NCBI RefSeq assembly: GCF_021513135.1
Contig: NZ_CP090980.1
Span: 248,001-312,000, forward strand
Direction of reading: 5' to 3'
Origin: Vibrio sp. SS-MA-C1-2
Lineage (GTDB): Bacteria; Pseudomonadota; Gammaproteobacteria; Enterobacterales; Vibrionaceae
Length of the DNA: 64,000 bases
Part shown: piece after piece, positions 8,248 through 19,341 of the stretch
Position numbering within the stretch: the first letter of the stretch is position 1
How the letters are laid out: every line of letters starts with the position of its first letter
The notes under the pieces: generated by a model
Told to the model about the DNA's origin: nothing
What the model saw: the letters and a program-made list of their open reading frames with translations, nothing else
Databases searched by the model: none
Translations under genes and position numbers: made by a program

Positions 8248-9486
8248 TCACTCACCATTCGCTAATCTTGCTGCCTCAGCTCTTGCCTTATCCTTTTTAC
8301 TCATTCTTTTCCCTTTAATTGGCTCTTTTGATTGATGCGAATCTTCCATCGGCTTATTTTCGCGCAAAAAACCATCAATTTGTTCGCGAACAATACGTTG
8401 CTTTGTTCGCTTTTCAATCAATCTAAAGTGATTATCGTCATCAACAGTAATAAATGAGATGGCAACCCCTTGCTCTCCTGCTCGACCAGTACGTCCAATA
8501 CGGTGGACATAATCAGCAGGTGATCGTGGAAGATCAAAGTTAACCACACAAGGTAGCTGTTCAATATCAATACCACGGGCAGCAACATCGGTCGCCACTA
8601 ACACTTGAATTCGACTCATTTTGAAATCAAACAAAGCAGTTGAACGGGCACTTTGGCTTAAATCACCATGTAGCGCTTTGGCTTTTATCCCTGCGCGCTC
8701 TAATTTCATGGTAATGTTATTGGCACCACGTTTACTCGCAGCAAATACCAATACTCTTGACCAGCCTTCTTCATTTAACAAATGCTTAAGTAACATAGTA
8801 CGATTACTTCTATCGACCTCAATCGCACGTTGTTGTACTAAATCTGCGGTGGTTAAGGTTGCTTCAATCGAAACTTTAACAGGATCGTTTAAAATCTCAT
8901 CAGTAAGTAACTGTACATCTTCAGGAAATGTTGCGGAGAAGAAAAGGTTTTGGCGACGATTAGGCAACAGAGCTAAGATTTCATTTAACTCTTTAGAGAA
9001 GCCCAAATCAAGCATACGGTCAGCTTCATCAAGAACTAAAGTTTCAACTGTGTGCAGTTTGATTGCATTATGCTGAACTAAATCTAATAGACGCCCCGGT
9101 GTTGCCACTAAAACATCCGTACCACCACGCAATGCCATCATTTGTGGGTTAATCTTCACACCACCATAAACCGTGCTAACTTTTAACTGTTGCATGGAGA
9201 ATGAAGCAAAGACACCACCGATCTGTGCAGCAAGTTCACGAGTTGGAACTAACACCAAGGTTGTCAGCTTTGCCCGCCCAGAATTGCCACTCTTTAGTTG
9301 TTTATCGATAAGAGGCAATACAAAACTCGCTGTTTTACCCGAACCTGTTTGCGCTGCAGCGAGGAGATCTTTTCCTTCTAAAATAGAGGGTATGGTCTTG
9401 CTTTGAATTTCAGTTGGTTCAACAAACCCAGCTTTTTCAATCTGTTGCAACAGTATTTCAGATAAACCTAAAGCGGAAAATGACAT
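8248..9486 (-). CDS. RhlE-type DEAD-box ATP-dependent RNA helicase
   Basis: 412-aa RNA helicase. Motifs in order: Q motif (PTEIQSKTIP), Walker A AQTGSGKT at 45-52, [16 protein letters not shown] (VLDEADRML), SAT, then the second domain with ATDVAARGID and HRIGRTGR. A short basic tail follows. It probably remodels rRNA or mRNA. Of about the same core length as the 15834 gene but lacking its long N/S/R-rich tail, it is a separate paralogue. I cannot say which named helicase it is beyond the RhlE group. Confidence 0.9.
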   Translation of the reverse strand: MSFSALGLSEILLQQIEKAGFVEPTEIQSKTIPSILEGKDLLAAAQTGSGKTASFVLPLIDKQLKSGNSGRAKLTTLVLVPTRELAAQIGGVFASFSMQQLKVSTVYGGVKINPQMMALRGGTDVLVATPGRLLDLVQHNAIKLHTVETLVLDEADRMLDLGFSKELNEILALLPNRRQNLFFSATFPEDVQLLTDEILNDPVKVSIEATLTTADLVQQRAIEVDRSNRTMLLKHLLNEEGWSRVLVFAASKRGANNITMKLERAGIKAKALHGDLSQSARSTALFDFKMSRIQVLVATDVAARGIDIEQLPCVVNFDLPRSPADYVHRIGRTGRAGEQGVAISFITVDDDNHFRLIEKRTKQRIVREQIDGFLRENKPMEDSHQSKEPIKGKRMSKKDKARAEAARLANGE

Positions 9487-9631
9487 GATATGAGACTCGA
9501 TCTAGAAGAATAAACAGTGATTTATTCTTAAATGGATAAAATATTGGCGCTAGTGTATCAGAAATGACATCAATATGCAGTGAACATGCTTGCGACCAAT
9601 ATTTTATCTTATAGAGGATATCAACCAATGT

Positions 9632-10363
9632 TTATTTAAGGCTCAATCCCTTACTCTGCAGGTAACTCCGCATAAATGGACGAGCTTCCTTCTCTAAAGT
9701 AGCTGTAATCTGAGATGACCAAGATGAAGTCTTCATATTACTAGAACGGTTCTGATAATAGTTTTCTATTTGATTATCATAGTTAGCCAACAATTCACGA
9801 TCCAAGGGTTGATATTGCTCTTGATGTAAGACTAAATCTCTCGGTAAACGAGGTTTCTTTTCTGGGTTTTGATCAGGATGACCTAAACAGAGACCAAACA
9901 GAGGCGCAACATGTTGCGGTAGAGCCAATAATTTATCAACCTTATCTGGATTGTTACGTAAGCCACCAATATACACACCTCCTAGCCCTAAAGATTCCGC
10001 AGCTAAAAGAAAGTTTTGTGCCGTTGCACCCGCATCAACTGCACCAATTAACGTCTGCTCTGTAAAACCAAGTTGTGCTTGCGGATAAATTTCACGATGA
10101 CGATTAAAATCAATACAGAAAACTACAAATTCTGCTGCACTCTCGACATAGGGCTGTCCACCGGCAAACTCTGCTAACTGTTTTCGACTTTCTGGTTTCG
10201 TGATACGAATAATTGAGAGGCATTGAAGAAAACTTGAACTCGAAGCCGCAATAGCGCAATCAATGAGTGTCTCGAACGTTTCTTTATCTATTGGTTGATC
10301 GGTAAAACGTCTAATCGAACGATGGTTAAGAATGGTTGCAATCGTTTGTTGACTTTGTTTCAT
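9632..10363 (-). CDS. nfsA: oxygen-insensitive NADPH nitroreductase NfsA
   Basis: 243-aa FMN flavoprotein that reduces nitro compounds and quinones by two-electron steps. The N-terminal HRSIRRFTDQPI segment and GLGGVYIGGLRNNP, with GLCLGHPDQNPEKKPRLP near residue 165, are typical of NfsA, where the basic region contributes to NADPH binding. It is the normal length and stands alone on the minus strand. Confidence 0.88.
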   Translation of the reverse strand: MKQSQQTIATILNHRSIRRFTDQPIDKETFETLIDCAIAASSSSFLQCLSIIRITKPESRKQLAEFAGGQPYVESAAEFVVFCIDFNRHREIYPQAQLGFTEQTLIGAVDAGATAQNFLLAAESLGLGGVYIGGLRNNPDKVDKLLALPQHVAPLFGLCLGHPDQNPEKKPRLPRDLVLHQEQYQPLDRELLANYDNQIENYYQNRSSNMKTSSWSSQITATLEKEARPFMRSYLQSKGLSLK

Positions 10364-10546
10364 TATTTTTATCCTTAATTGACAAGAGAGAATTTTATCA
10401 AAACCTAAGATGATTGATCATTCACTTATCTATAAATATACACCAGAGAAAGTCACGCGCAAATACCATGCCAATAAATACTAAACTCCCCCTTTGTTTA
10501 AATAAATAAAAAACTTTATAAAATCTAGTATCAAAGGGTTGCCTTA

Positions 10547-10570
10547 AAGATGCATTTGAGATACATTATT
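10547..10570 (+). promoter_or_regulatory. NsrR-like operator upstream of hmp
   Basis: AAGATGCATTT at 10547-10557 equals one half of the 11-1-11 NsrR consensus; the second half at 10559-10570 matches only partly. It lies 37 bases before the hmp start, as expected for nitric-oxide-responsive repression. Inferred from the motif only. Confidence 0.6.
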
Positions 10571-10606
10571 TAGCATGCAAACGGGATACAACTTTAAGGG
10601 CACATT

Positions 10607-11785
10607 ATGTTAAGTCAAAAAACTATCGATATCGTAAAATCTACTGCACCAGTTATTGCTGAAACAGGACCAAAACTAACCGCACATTTTTATGACCGTA
10701 TGTTTAGTCGTCACCCAGAATTAAAAGATATCTTCAACATGGCGAACCAAAGAAGTGGTAACCAGCGTGAAGCGCTATTTAATGCAGTGTACGGTTATGC
10801 AGCAAATATCGATAACATTGAAGTGTTGCTTCCTGTTGTTGAAAAAATCGCACAAAAGCATACCAGCTTTAATATCACCGCAGCTCAATATAATGTGGTT
10901 GGCGAAAACCTATTAGCAACGATAGATGAGTTACTTTCTCCAGGACAAGAAGTATTAGATGCATGGGCTGAAGCTTATGGCCTACTTGCACAAGTTTTCA
11001 TTAATCGTGAAGAAGAAATCTATAGTGAAACAGAGTCTCAAGAAGGTGGATGGCGTGGTCTACGCGAATTTGTGTTAACTGAGAAAACAGAAGAAAGCAA
11101 AAATATTACTAGTTTTGTCTTCACTCCTAAGGATGGCGAAAGCGTCATTGGTTATAAACCTGGACAGTACATTGGTATCTATATCAATGATGACAAACTA
11201 GAAAATCAAGAAATTCGTCAATACAGTTTATCTGACCAACCAAATGGTAAAACGTACCGTATCTCAGTTAAGCGTGAAAGTCATGGTATTGTTTCTCAGT
11301 ATTTGCACGATGATTTAAACGTAGGGGACATCATTAAACTGGCACCACCTGCGGGAGATTTCTTCTTCACAACTGAAGAGACAAAACCTGTTGTCCTGAT
11401 GTCGGCAGGTGTTGGTGTCACGCCAATGTTATCGATGCTTGAAACCATTAAAGACAGCCATAAGGCAAACATTGTTTGGATTCATGCAGCTGAAAATTCA
11501 GAACAACATAGCTTTAATGACCATATCTCATCTTTAGTTGCTCAATATAACAACGTTGAACAGCACGTTTGGTATAGTAATGATAAAGCATTAGCTGCTC
11601 AACATGACCACATTAACGACGGTTTTGTTAAGCTATCAACACTCGGTCTTGACTGGGAAAACAGTGATTTCTACTTCTGTGGCCCGGTTGGATTCATGCA
11701 AGCTAAAGCGCAACAGCTGACAGATTTAAATGTAAAACCTGAGCAGATCAACTACGAAGTATTTGGTCCTCATAAAGTTCTTTAA
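10607..11785 (+). CDS. hmp: flavohemoprotein, nitric oxide dioxygenase Hmp
   Basis: 392-aa cytosolic enzyme converting NO and O2 to nitrate with NAD(P)H. The globin domain (residues 1-140) shows distal Tyr29 and Gln53 and proximal His85. The FAD domain has RQYSLSDQ near residue 204 and the NAD domain has [10 protein letters not shown] and [16 protein letters not shown] precedes the ATG. The NsrR-like half-site upstream and the terminator downstream fit a single-gene, NO-induced unit. Confidence 0.96.
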   Translation: MLSQKTIDIVKSTAPVIAETGPKLTAHFYDRMFSRHPELKDIFNMANQRSGNQREALFNAVYGYAANIDNIEVLLPVVEKIAQKHTSFNITAAQYNVVGENLLATIDELLSPGQEVLDAWAEAYGLLAQVFINREEEIYSETESQEGGWRGLREFVLTEKTEESKNITSFVFTPKDGESVIGYKPGQYIGIYINDDKLENQEIRQYSLSDQPNGKTYRISVKRESHGIVSQYLHDDLNVGDIIKLAPPAGDFFFTTEETKPVVLMSAGVGVTPMLSMLETIKDSHKANIVWIHAAENSEQHSFNDHISSLVAQYNNVEQHVWYSNDKALAAQHDHINDGFVKLSTLGLDWENSDFYFCGPVGFMQAKAQQLTDLNVKPEQINYEVFGPHKVL

Positions 11786-11838
11786 TCTAAATTCTAATAA
11801 TAAAATAATCGGTTAAATACTTTGTTTAACCTTATTGC

Positions 11839-11881
11839 ACCACAGCCACTTTCTCCTCAAATAAAGTGTCTGTGGTTTTTT
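11839..11881 (+). terminator. rho-independent terminator of hmp
   Basis: ACCACAGCCACTTT pairs with AAAGTGTCTGTGGT with one internal mismatch, followed by six T, about 50 bases after the hmp stop. Confidence 0.8.
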
Positions 11882-12037
11882 ATAATAAATATAATAATAA
11901 AAATTAATCCCTTATAACTATCTCAAAAATAAAACACTTTCCCCCTTTCCAAACTCATTTGATTAAATACTCCATATATACTACCTCCACCCCCCTTGAT
12001 TTCATTGTTTTCAAATAATCCACAATTTATTGTCTTC

Positions 12038-12165
12038 TATACTCGAAATAATTGGAGTTGCTAGTAGGCGATAAACGAGTGAGTCCCCATGAGAATAGGT
12101 CTTCTTTTTGATTGGGAATAACGAATGTAGCCAACAACCTAGCAGTTTCAAAGATGAAGAGTATA
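12038..12165 (+). repeat. ERIC-like element, full length, first of a tandem pair
   Basis: Full copy with somewhat diverged interior, ending GAGTATA where the next copy begins. The two together fill the 3' half of the 533-base gap between hmp and the large lipoprotein; the first half holds only the hmp terminator and AT-rich sequence. Confidence 0.75.
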
Positions 12166-12293
12166 TATACCTAAAGTAATTGGAATTGCTAGTAAGCGGT
12201 AAATGAGTGCAACCCCATGAATATAGGTGTTCTATTTGATTGGGAGGAGCGAGTGTAGCCAACAACCTAGCAACTTCAAGTAAGAGGGGTATA
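12166..12293 (+). repeat. ERIC-like element, full length, second of a tandem pair
   Basis: Starts TATACCTAAAG and ends GGGGTATA, 25 bases before the lipoprotein start codon, so it makes up nearly all of that gene's immediate upstream region. It differs from its tandem partner at many positions, so the pair is not a recent duplication. Confidence 0.8.
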
Positions 12294-12318
12294 CATCTAT
12301 TCACACAAGGAAATAGCT

Positions 12319-14834
12319 ATGTATAAACATATAACAAAAAGACATCTGCTTGGATTATGTATTGCTGGTGTATTAGCAGGTTGTAATGATTCATCAAACT
12401 CTTCAGATAATCCAACAACATCAGAAACTATCACTGCTTATATTGGCTATTTAGCTAACGCGGTTATTGTCGATGATAGCAATAAAAATGGTGTTTGGGA
12501 TTCGGGTGAACCTATTTTAGGAATCACGGATGAAAAAGGGCAATTAACCGTCACTGAAGAGGTAAAAGGAAGTTATATACTCGAAGCATTAACCCCTGAC
12601 TCCAATTTAGATGAAAAAAATAATAAAGTCGTGGGTGATGTCGAGATCCCTGCGGGTACTTTCACAACGAATACCGACTTCCCTACCCAACCATTCAACG
12701 ATGAATTTATTCTCCGCACTCCAGAAGACTATCAAGTTATCTCACCTTTGACTCATCTATTAGTATTAGAATATGAAAAGCAGCAGGCACAAGCTGAGAT
12801 TGACGGTGTCGACGCACCTAGCATTGAAGATATTGAACAGAGCTTAACAGACGTCCTTGCCCCTGGATCGGACAAACTTGATTTCAATAGCGATTTGGTT
12901 GCAGCAGCAAGCTCGGATGACAGCAGTGCTGCAGAGTTGGTTAAGGTAGGTCAAGTGATTGCAAGCTCAATCACTGATGTAGAGGTTGAGCCTAATGTAC
13001 CTTTAGATTTAGCTGAAACTGCGGTAGAGCAAGTCAGCTCGATGACAGAAGAACAACTCAACGATCCAAGCTACAACGTCACAATAAAACTAGATGACAA
13101 TGGTGACCTTGTAACAGAAGATGGTGAAGTGGTGGTCGAAACGGAATATAAAACCATCATTAATAATGCGGTTGTCTCTACTATCGAAACAGCAATTACT
13201 GCACTTAATTTAAACGTCAACGATAAGCCAGTTAACGAAGAAGATCCATTAATTGTAACCATTGCGTTAACGGAGCTGTTTAAAAAAACCAAGACTATTA
13301 CCTTCCAGAAGCGATAACACTCACTCATGCTTCTCCAGAAGCGGATATTTCTGCTTTCCAATTGTTAGATTCAAACTCAGAATTACAACTCTCTCTTATC
13401 GATACCATCGTCACCCCTGGCAATTATACCCTGACTATCGCAAGTCCAGTAGAAGATAACGATGTTCAAGACTTGGTATTCACTTTTTCTGTTGCATCTG
13501 AACAACTCACAGCTCCTGAATTGAAGGAAGATTTAACCCAAGTTAACCAAAAAGTGGCGAATTGGCAGTTAGAAGTCGGTTTAGATAATCACTCACTCTC
13601 TTCTCCTATCGCGTTTAATGAAATCTTCACAGAGCCTGATGAGCTTTATGAGACCTTCACTTATACCATTAACCAAGATTCGTTAATCGATAGTGGATTA
13701 GCCGTGTTCGTCAATGGTGACAGCTTTTATCTTGAAGGAACACCACTGACCTCAACCAATGCGAAAGGTGAAAACTATACCATTAGTATCAATGCCCTTA
13801 GTTCAAATCAGTTAGCCACCGACTACCAAATCACCTTACCTAATGTAGAGCCTAATCCCGCTTGGGAAGAACTTTCATTCGATTATGAATCCCGAGATGA
13901 GAATGTCGATTCGCCAGAAATCATGCAATATTTGGTCGAGAAGAACCGTCATTTAATGGGTTCTCCATTGACCGAAGCACAGTTAAAAGGGTTGAAGTTC
14001 GGCAATATGGATCATGATCTTGAAGGCGAAAATTATACCTTCTACACAGATACAGGTTGGCAGTTCCATTCAGACAACACCTTAACGGTTTTCGAGTATG
14101 ATGGTGATACCGTAGAGTGTGAAATGACATTTAATTGGACTTATAATAATCCGCTTATCGACGTCTCACTTGTAGAGCAACAAGGAGAGTATTGTGGCTT
14201 TAATGAAGATGGCTTCAAGGCTCAATTTGCTATTTTTGATGCCGGGTTCGGTCATTATAAAATGATTAATTTCTCTATCGATCCTAGCGAATTTGAAGAT
14301 GTAATTGGTGATATACCAAAAAGTTATGGTAAATACTGGCAGGATAGTTTCTTAACATCTTCATTTGATCCCGAGGTCATTGAATATAGTGGCGATATCT
14401 CCTACTTTTCAACCGGTTGGGATCCAGAGTCAGATTTATCGTCGGATGATCATAGTTATGGGCTATATACATTGTTAATTGACCTTAACCAAGAGAACTT
14501 CCATTCACCTCGAGTTATGGATCCAACAGGATTAGAAATTACTGACAATGAGGGCTGGATAGTAGAGTTTGGTGATAAAACAGGTACTTATTATGATGAG
14601 GGTGGCAAATGGGACATTAATTGGCAAGTCAATTATCTCGGTATTATTACCATAACTTCACCTGAACATGCAGCATTTGTTGAACATTGGATCATTAATC
14701 AAAGAGAGGACAATTCATACTTTGTTACCACCATGTATGATCAAGAGGAATATATCAATAATGGTGTGAAGACCAATTCTCCAGAAGGCTTTGGTGAGAT
14801 TTTTAGTGCGGTTTTCTATCCACTCGATAAATAA
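12319..14834 (+). pseudogene. large lipoprotein, one frameshift
   Basis: Predicted outer-membrane or surface lipoprotein of about 838 aa if restored. The lipobox LAGC gives Cys22; then a Ser/Asn-rich linker and a calcium-loop-like DDSNKNGVWDSGE near residue 55, common in large marine lipoproteins. The first frame stops at 13315. A one-base shift in the run of seven A near 13272 (eight expected) joins it to NQDYYLPEAITLTHASPEAD and on to the stop at 14834. The C-terminal 490 aa are acidic and beta-rich; I recognise no enzyme. AAGGAA precedes the ATG. Function unknown. Confidence 0.75.
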
Positions 14835-14870
14835 AAACAAAATTATGAGCAATAAATAGCAAGCTAGATA

Positions 14871-14902
14871 ATTAAAGACCGCCAATTTTTGCGGTCTTTA
14901 AT
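14871..14902. terminator. bidirectional terminator
   Basis: Perfect 12-bp stem (ATTAAAGACCGC with complement) between the convergent lipoprotein and elbB genes. Confidence 0.75.
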
Positions 14903-14955
14903 TTCACTTTTTTATTGTTGGTTCAACATTTTTTACGTTAGCTTATAAGGTTGAA

Positions 14956-15603
14956 TTAAAGACGGCCTACAACCTCTGCCACCAACTTAGTAATGCCACT
15001 GTTGGCTTCTTTAATCGACGTGGCCAACATGTATGCTGGTGTTGTCACGATATTATTAGCTTCATCAATCACAATCTCATTCACTGCACACTCTTGATGG
15101 GTTCCGCCATGGAATTCAATCACCGATGATGTATCTGAGCAGTTTCCTATCGTCATTGTTGCATTGTCATACACTTTGGGAATTAATACTGGCGCAATAC
15201 ACATATAACCCGCAGGCTTGTTAGCAGTGGCAAATTGAGTCAATTTTTCAATAACAATTGGGTTAACAATAAAATCTCTGCCTACAAATGCAAAATTACA
15301 AAGGTTTTTAGCAACGCCAAAGCCTCCAGGAATAATCACCCCATCAAACTCACTCGCTTCAAGTGATAATAAGTCATCAACCTCACCACGAACAATTCGT
15401 CCAGCCTCCACCAGCACATTACGACTATCACTCACTTCTGAACCATCAAGATGATTAATAACCTGAGCTTGATGAACATTGGGAGCAAATGCGCGATATG
15501 CAACGCCTTCATTTTCTAATGCCAATAGCGTTAAGACAACTTCATTGATCTCTGAACCATCATAAACCCCACTCCCTGCCAAAATTACTGCAACTTTTTT
15601 CAT
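14956..15603 (-). CDS. elbB: ElbB-type glyoxalase of the DJ-1/PfpI superfamily
   Basis: 215-aa cytosolic protein. E. coli ElbB has glyoxalase III activity in vitro and was linked to isoprenoid production. The N-terminal VILAGSGVYDGSEINE and the IIPGGFGVAKNLCNFA motif are diagnostic, and the nucleophile elbow GYMCIAP puts the reactive cysteine at residue 135. Transcribed away from the rhlE gene across a 230-base gap. Confidence 0.9.
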   Translation of the reverse strand: MKKVAVILAGSGVYDGSEINEVVLTLLALENEGVAYRAFAPNVHQAQVINHLDGSEVSDSRNVLVEAGRIVRGEVDDLLSLEASEFDGVIIPGGFGVAKNLCNFAFVGRDFIVNPIVIEKLTQFATANKPAGYMCIAPVLIPKVYDNATMTIGNCSDTSSVIEFHGGTHQECAVNEIVIDEANNIVTTPAYMLATSIKEANSGITKLVAEVVGRL

Positions 15604-15833
15604 TTCTCATTCCCTTCTGTGTAAATTTATTATCGTTTGTTCTTTAAATTATTCTCTCATATAGTTTAGTGAATAAAGTTTAAAAATAACCATGACTCTC
15701 TAAGCTCCATTTCATTAGCGATTTAAAGATAATTAATGTAAGCTGCACGCCTGCCAGATTGATTGGCTTTCTTTCATTCCCTGTCTATATCGAACAAGCA
15801 GTTGTTACGATCTATTCGCACTGAGATCTTTCT

Positions 15834-17270
15834 ATGAGTTTTTCTACCCTTGGTTTATCCGATAAAATCTTAAAAGCTGTTGAAGCAAAAGGCTATAGCA
15901 CACCTTCTCCTATTCAAGCACAAGCAATTCCTGCAGTTCTTGAAGGCAAAGATGTCATGGCTGCGGCACAAACAGGAACGGGTAAAACCGCGGGCTTTAC
16001 ATTGCCATTGCTACAACGTCTTTCTGGTGGTCAACCTGCTCAAGCTAAAAATGTACGCGCTTTGGTTCTAACGCCAACTCGCGAATTAGCCGCACAAGTG
16101 GGTGAAAGTGTTTCAGATTACGGTAAAAACTTACCATTAAAATCAACGGTTATTTTTGGTGGTGTTGGTGCTAACCCACAAATTGCCAAGCTTTCTCGCG
16201 GTGTTGATATCCTCGTTGCGACACCGGGGCGTCTTTTAGATCTTTATAATCAACGTGCCGTAAAATTTGACCAATTAGAAATTTTAATCTTAGATGAAGC
16301 TGACCGTATGCTAGATATGGGCTTTATCCACGATATTAAACGTATTCTAAAAGTGTTGCCTCGTGATCGTCAAAATCTCATGTTCTCAGCAACGTTCTCC
16401 GATGAAATCCGTACATTAGCAAAAGGATTAGTCAATGATCCTGTTGAGATCTCAGTAACACCTAACAACTCAACAGCAAACTCAGTTAAGCAGTGGGTTT
16501 GCCCTGTTGATCAAAGTAAGAAAGGCGGCGCGTTAGTTAAACTGATTAAGCAACATAAATGGCAACAAGTGCTGGTTTTCAGCCGTACCAAACATGGTGC
16601 TAACCGCTTAGCTAAAAACTTAACTGCAAAAAATATTAATGCGGCTGCGATTCATGGTAATAAGAGTCAAAATGCCAGAACTAAAGCACTAGCAGAATTT
16701 AAAAGTGGGGAAATTCGTGTTCTTGTTGCGACAGATATTGCCGCACGTGGTTTAGATATCGAGCAACTGCCACAAGTCGTTAACTTTGATCTACCCAATG
16801 TTCCTGAGGATTATGTTCACCGTATCGGTCGTACTGGACGTGCAGGACAAACCGGTGAAGCGATTTCATTAGTGAGTGGTGATGAGAGTAAGTTATTACG
16901 CGATATCGAGCGCCTCATTAACAAAAACATTCCACGTGAAGAGATTGAAGGATTTGAACCCTCTCAGCCACTTCCAGTTAATGACCTGAGCAAAAAATCA
17001 AGCTCTCGTGGTGGTAACTCACGTAATAATTCACGTAGTAGCGCTCGTAATAGCAGTTCTCGTGGCAATAGCGCTAATAATAACAGCCAACGTCGTAAGC
17101 CAAATAGCCGCAATGGTGAAAACAAATCAAGCGAAGCTAACGATAATAACAGTGGCAATGGTCAGAGACGCCGTAATAATAGCGGTAATAGCCAAAATTC
17201 GAATTCGAAAAATGGCGCAAAACCATCAGGTCAAAGACGACAATTTAAGAAGCCAGCTGCAAATAGTTAA
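15834..17270 (+). CDS. rhlE: DEAD-box ATP-dependent RNA helicase RhlE
   Basis: 478-aa RNA helicase, in E. coli involved in ribosome assembly. Walker A AQTGTGKT at 45-52, [15 protein letters not shown] box, [23 protein letters not shown] and [14 protein letters not shown] are all present. From about residue 385 the tail is low-complexity (Ser, Asn, Arg, Gly) and presumably an RNA-binding disordered region. The upstream 230 bases leave room for a long leader, as in cold-regulated helicase genes, but I see no definite element there. Confidence 0.92.
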   Translation: MSFSTLGLSDKILKAVEAKGYSTPSPIQAQAIPAVLEGKDVMAAAQTGTGKTAGFTLPLLQRLSGGQPAQAKNVRALVLTPTRELAAQVGESVSDYGKNLPLKSTVIFGGVGANPQIAKLSRGVDILVATPGRLLDLYNQRAVKFDQLEILILDEADRMLDMGFIHDIKRILKVLPRDRQNLMFSATFSDEIRTLAKGLVNDPVEISVTPNNSTANSVKQWVCPVDQSKKGGALVKLIKQHKWQQVLVFSRTKHGANRLAKNLTAKNINAAAIHGNKSQNARTKALAEFKSGEIRVLVATDIAARGLDIEQLPQVVNFDLPNVPEDYVHRIGRTGRAGQTGEAISLVSGDESKLLRDIERLINKNIPREEIEGFEPSQPLPVNDLSKKSSSRGGNSRNNSRSSARNSSSRGNSANNNSQRRKPNSRNGENKSSEANDNNSGNGQRRRNNSGNSQNSNSKNGAKPSGQRRQFKKPAANS

Positions 17271-17362
17271 TTGTGTCGATTCGTAATGAGTGGCTATGTA
17301 TTCATTCCTAAGAACTGATTCCTAAGTATTAGCTTCTAAAAAATGAATAACTAAAAAACAAA

Positions 17363-17400
17363 AAAGGCGTGACTTGGATTGAGTCATGCCTTTAATTTTA
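17363..17400 (+). terminator. rho-independent terminator of rhlE
   Basis: AAAGGCGTGACT pairs with AGTCATGCCTTT (one G-T pair), then a T-rich stretch. It can act in both directions because the next gene is convergent. Confidence 0.7.
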
Positions 17401-17419
17401 ACTCACTTCACCCATCCGC

Positions 17420-18058
17420 TTAACCAATCAACTGCTCACAATCTGCATGCATTTCATCTAAGTTAATCGGCATCAATTTGCGGCTTTCCTGATCTAAATA
17501 CCCTTTCTGTTTTAAGATTTTACAGAATCTAATGACCGTTCCGATATCTGTGCCGCTATATTCCGCGATTTCCCGATAGGTCCAAGGATAGTTACCATAA
17601 AGGGAAAATAGCGTGTATATCGTGTCAACAATCCGCTTTTTTGAACTGTATACCGTAAATTGCACTAAACGTTGTTCAGCTTCACCTAGCTCAGCACAGA
17701 CCTGTTGCATTAAATAAGTCGCTAAAGTGGTATCTTGTGCCATTAGGTGATCAAATTCTCGCACTTTTATCCACTCAATATCACTTTCAAGCATCGCACG
17801 AGCAGTTGCTGGGTAGGGTTGCTTAGTAAATAGGGTTCGATAACCAAAATAGGAGCCTGCACCATAAACTCGCAGCAAATTCTCCTTTCCCTGCTCCGTC
17901 ACTTGATATAAGCCAATCTGCCCTTGCTTAACATAATAGAAACCAACCGCTTCTTCCCCTGACTGGTAAATCATGCTCGACTTTAAGGCTTTTACTTGAG
18001 TACAGAGCTTTGCTATCTGGCTACAATGCTCTATTACTAATGACTTATTCTCTCCCAT
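17420..18058 (-). CDS. Crp/Fnr-family transcriptional regulator
   Basis: 212-aa regulator with an N-terminal cyclic-nucleotide-binding-like barrel (GFYYVKQGQIGLYQVTEQGKENLL, then GSYFGYRTLF) and a C-terminal winged helix whose recognition region is YREIAEYSGTDIGTVIRFCKILKQ. The Arg and Ser that bind cAMP in Crp are not evident, and there is no FNR-type N-terminal cysteine cluster; the ligand is unknown. It diverges from the TauE/SafE permease gene at 18332, a likely target. Confidence 0.8.
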   Translation of the reverse strand: MGENKSLVIEHCSQIAKLCTQVKALKSSMIYQSGEEAVGFYYVKQGQIGLYQVTEQGKENLLRVYGAGSYFGYRTLFTKQPYPATARAMLESDIEWIKVREFDHLMAQDTTLATYLMQQVCAELGEAEQRLVQFTVYSSKKRIVDTIYTLFSLYGNYPWTYREIAEYSGTDIGTVIRFCKILKQKGYLDQESRKLMPINLDEMHADCEQLIG

Positions 18059-18331
18059 CGAGACTCCAACTTTTATTTATCACGATTACAATCCGCAGAT
18101 TCAACCTTGAACCGCATATAACCTTCTTGCTTTGGGTATATCAACTATTATGCCACTGATTATTAACCTATAACAAAAAACAGAATACCAAATAAAAATA
18201 AATCGATGTAATTAACGAACTTATTGGTTATTAAAGCCTATTTCTCCCATTGAAAATATGATCACCGCTATAAATGAATCACATCACCTTCGATAAAATA
18301 GTGTCATTCTTCATTTATTGGCACTTTTGAT

Positions 18332-19144
18332 ATGGATTTCATCACTTTTTTTAATCAACTTATTGCAACAGATCAGCTGCTTTTTAAAATCGTATTAGGT
18401 TCATTTTTTGGCCTTTGCCTTGGTTTAACCGGCGTCGGTGGCGGGGTACTTTTAATCCCTATGTTGCAAATTTTCTGCGGAATGGAAACCATTTTAGCCG
18501 TAGGCACGGCTAGCATGATATCTTCGTTGGTAAAAATAAATGCCTCGATTGTTCACATTCGCGCCAAAAATGTCTCTTGGAGAGCCATCGGGTATCTCTT
18601 TATTGGCGCAGTTCCTATGACGTTAATAATCACTCAAGTGGTGATCTATTTTAGTAATCACCCTATCCATCAAGCGACGACACAGATGATTGTGCAAGTC
18701 TTGGTGATGACGGTGATGGCAGGATCATTAATCTCTGTTGTACTTAAATTTAGACATTTGAATCAAGAAAAATCAGCACCAAATCCAGCCAAAAATAACA
18801 ATAAAACAGCGATTTTTTCTGGCGCGTTTTGTGGCACGATCTTAGGTTCAACAGGTGTAGGTGGTGGTGTTTTATTATTACCTATATTGAATTCTGTCTT
18901 AAATTTGAATATTAAGAAAGCGATTGGTTCTTCGGTGGTCTTAGCATTAATTTTAACGGCATTAACCGCGATTGCTTATGCCAAAGGCGGACAGAGTGAC
19001 CTGCATACTGCGCTACTATTTGTGATTGGTTCATTTGCAGGGGTTCAAGTGGCCGCTAAATTAATTCATAGCTTGTCCGAAAAGAGAATTTATTTAATTA
19101 CGATTGCCGTACTTTCTCTGAGTTTATTGCTTTCACTCTATTAA
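18332..19144 (+). CDS. TauE/SafE family membrane permease
   Basis: 270-aa inner-membrane protein with about eight hydrophobic segments. The family's duplicated signature appears twice: GLTGVGGGVLLIPML near residue 35 and GSTGVGGGVLLLPIL near residue 175. The family moves sulfite, sulfoacetate or other small organic anions, and the substrate here is unknown. No close ribosome site is evident before the ATG. The divergent Crp/Fnr-type gene suggests ligand-dependent control of this exporter. Confidence 0.82.
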   Translation: MDFITFFNQLIATDQLLFKIVLGSFFGLCLGLTGVGGGVLLIPMLQIFCGMETILAVGTASMISSLVKINASIVHIRAKNVSWRAIGYLFIGAVPMTLIITQVVIYFSNHPIHQATTQMIVQVLVMTVMAGSLISVVLKFRHLNQEKSAPNPAKNNNKTAIFSGAFCGTILGSTGVGGGVLLLPILNSVLNLNIKKAIGSSVVLALILTALTAIAYAKGGQSDLHTALLFVIGSFAGVQVAAKLIHSLSEKRIYLITIAVLSLSLLLSLY

Positions 19145-19341
19145 AGTTCAAAGCAGTGCTTATCTTATTTGAATGGATGATTAAACATCTTTCATTATAT
19201 TGCTCTTTTATACTGGAAGCGGCTATCAACTTAACTTGATAATATTATTAATATTTATTTAATTACATCTACCATGGTCTTTCCACATTTTATTTCGTAT
19301 TTTAACCTTAAATTTGTTTCTATCCATTTTAAGGTTAAATT

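Noticed and set aside
12011-12304. Open frame of 97 codons on the minus strand with repeated PLLEVARLLA-type sequence; similar frames at 1395, 19744, 39964, 43077 and 59435
   Set aside because: They all run through ERIC-like elements and share the same peptide because the repeat has an open frame. No ribosome sites and no independent evidence of coding.
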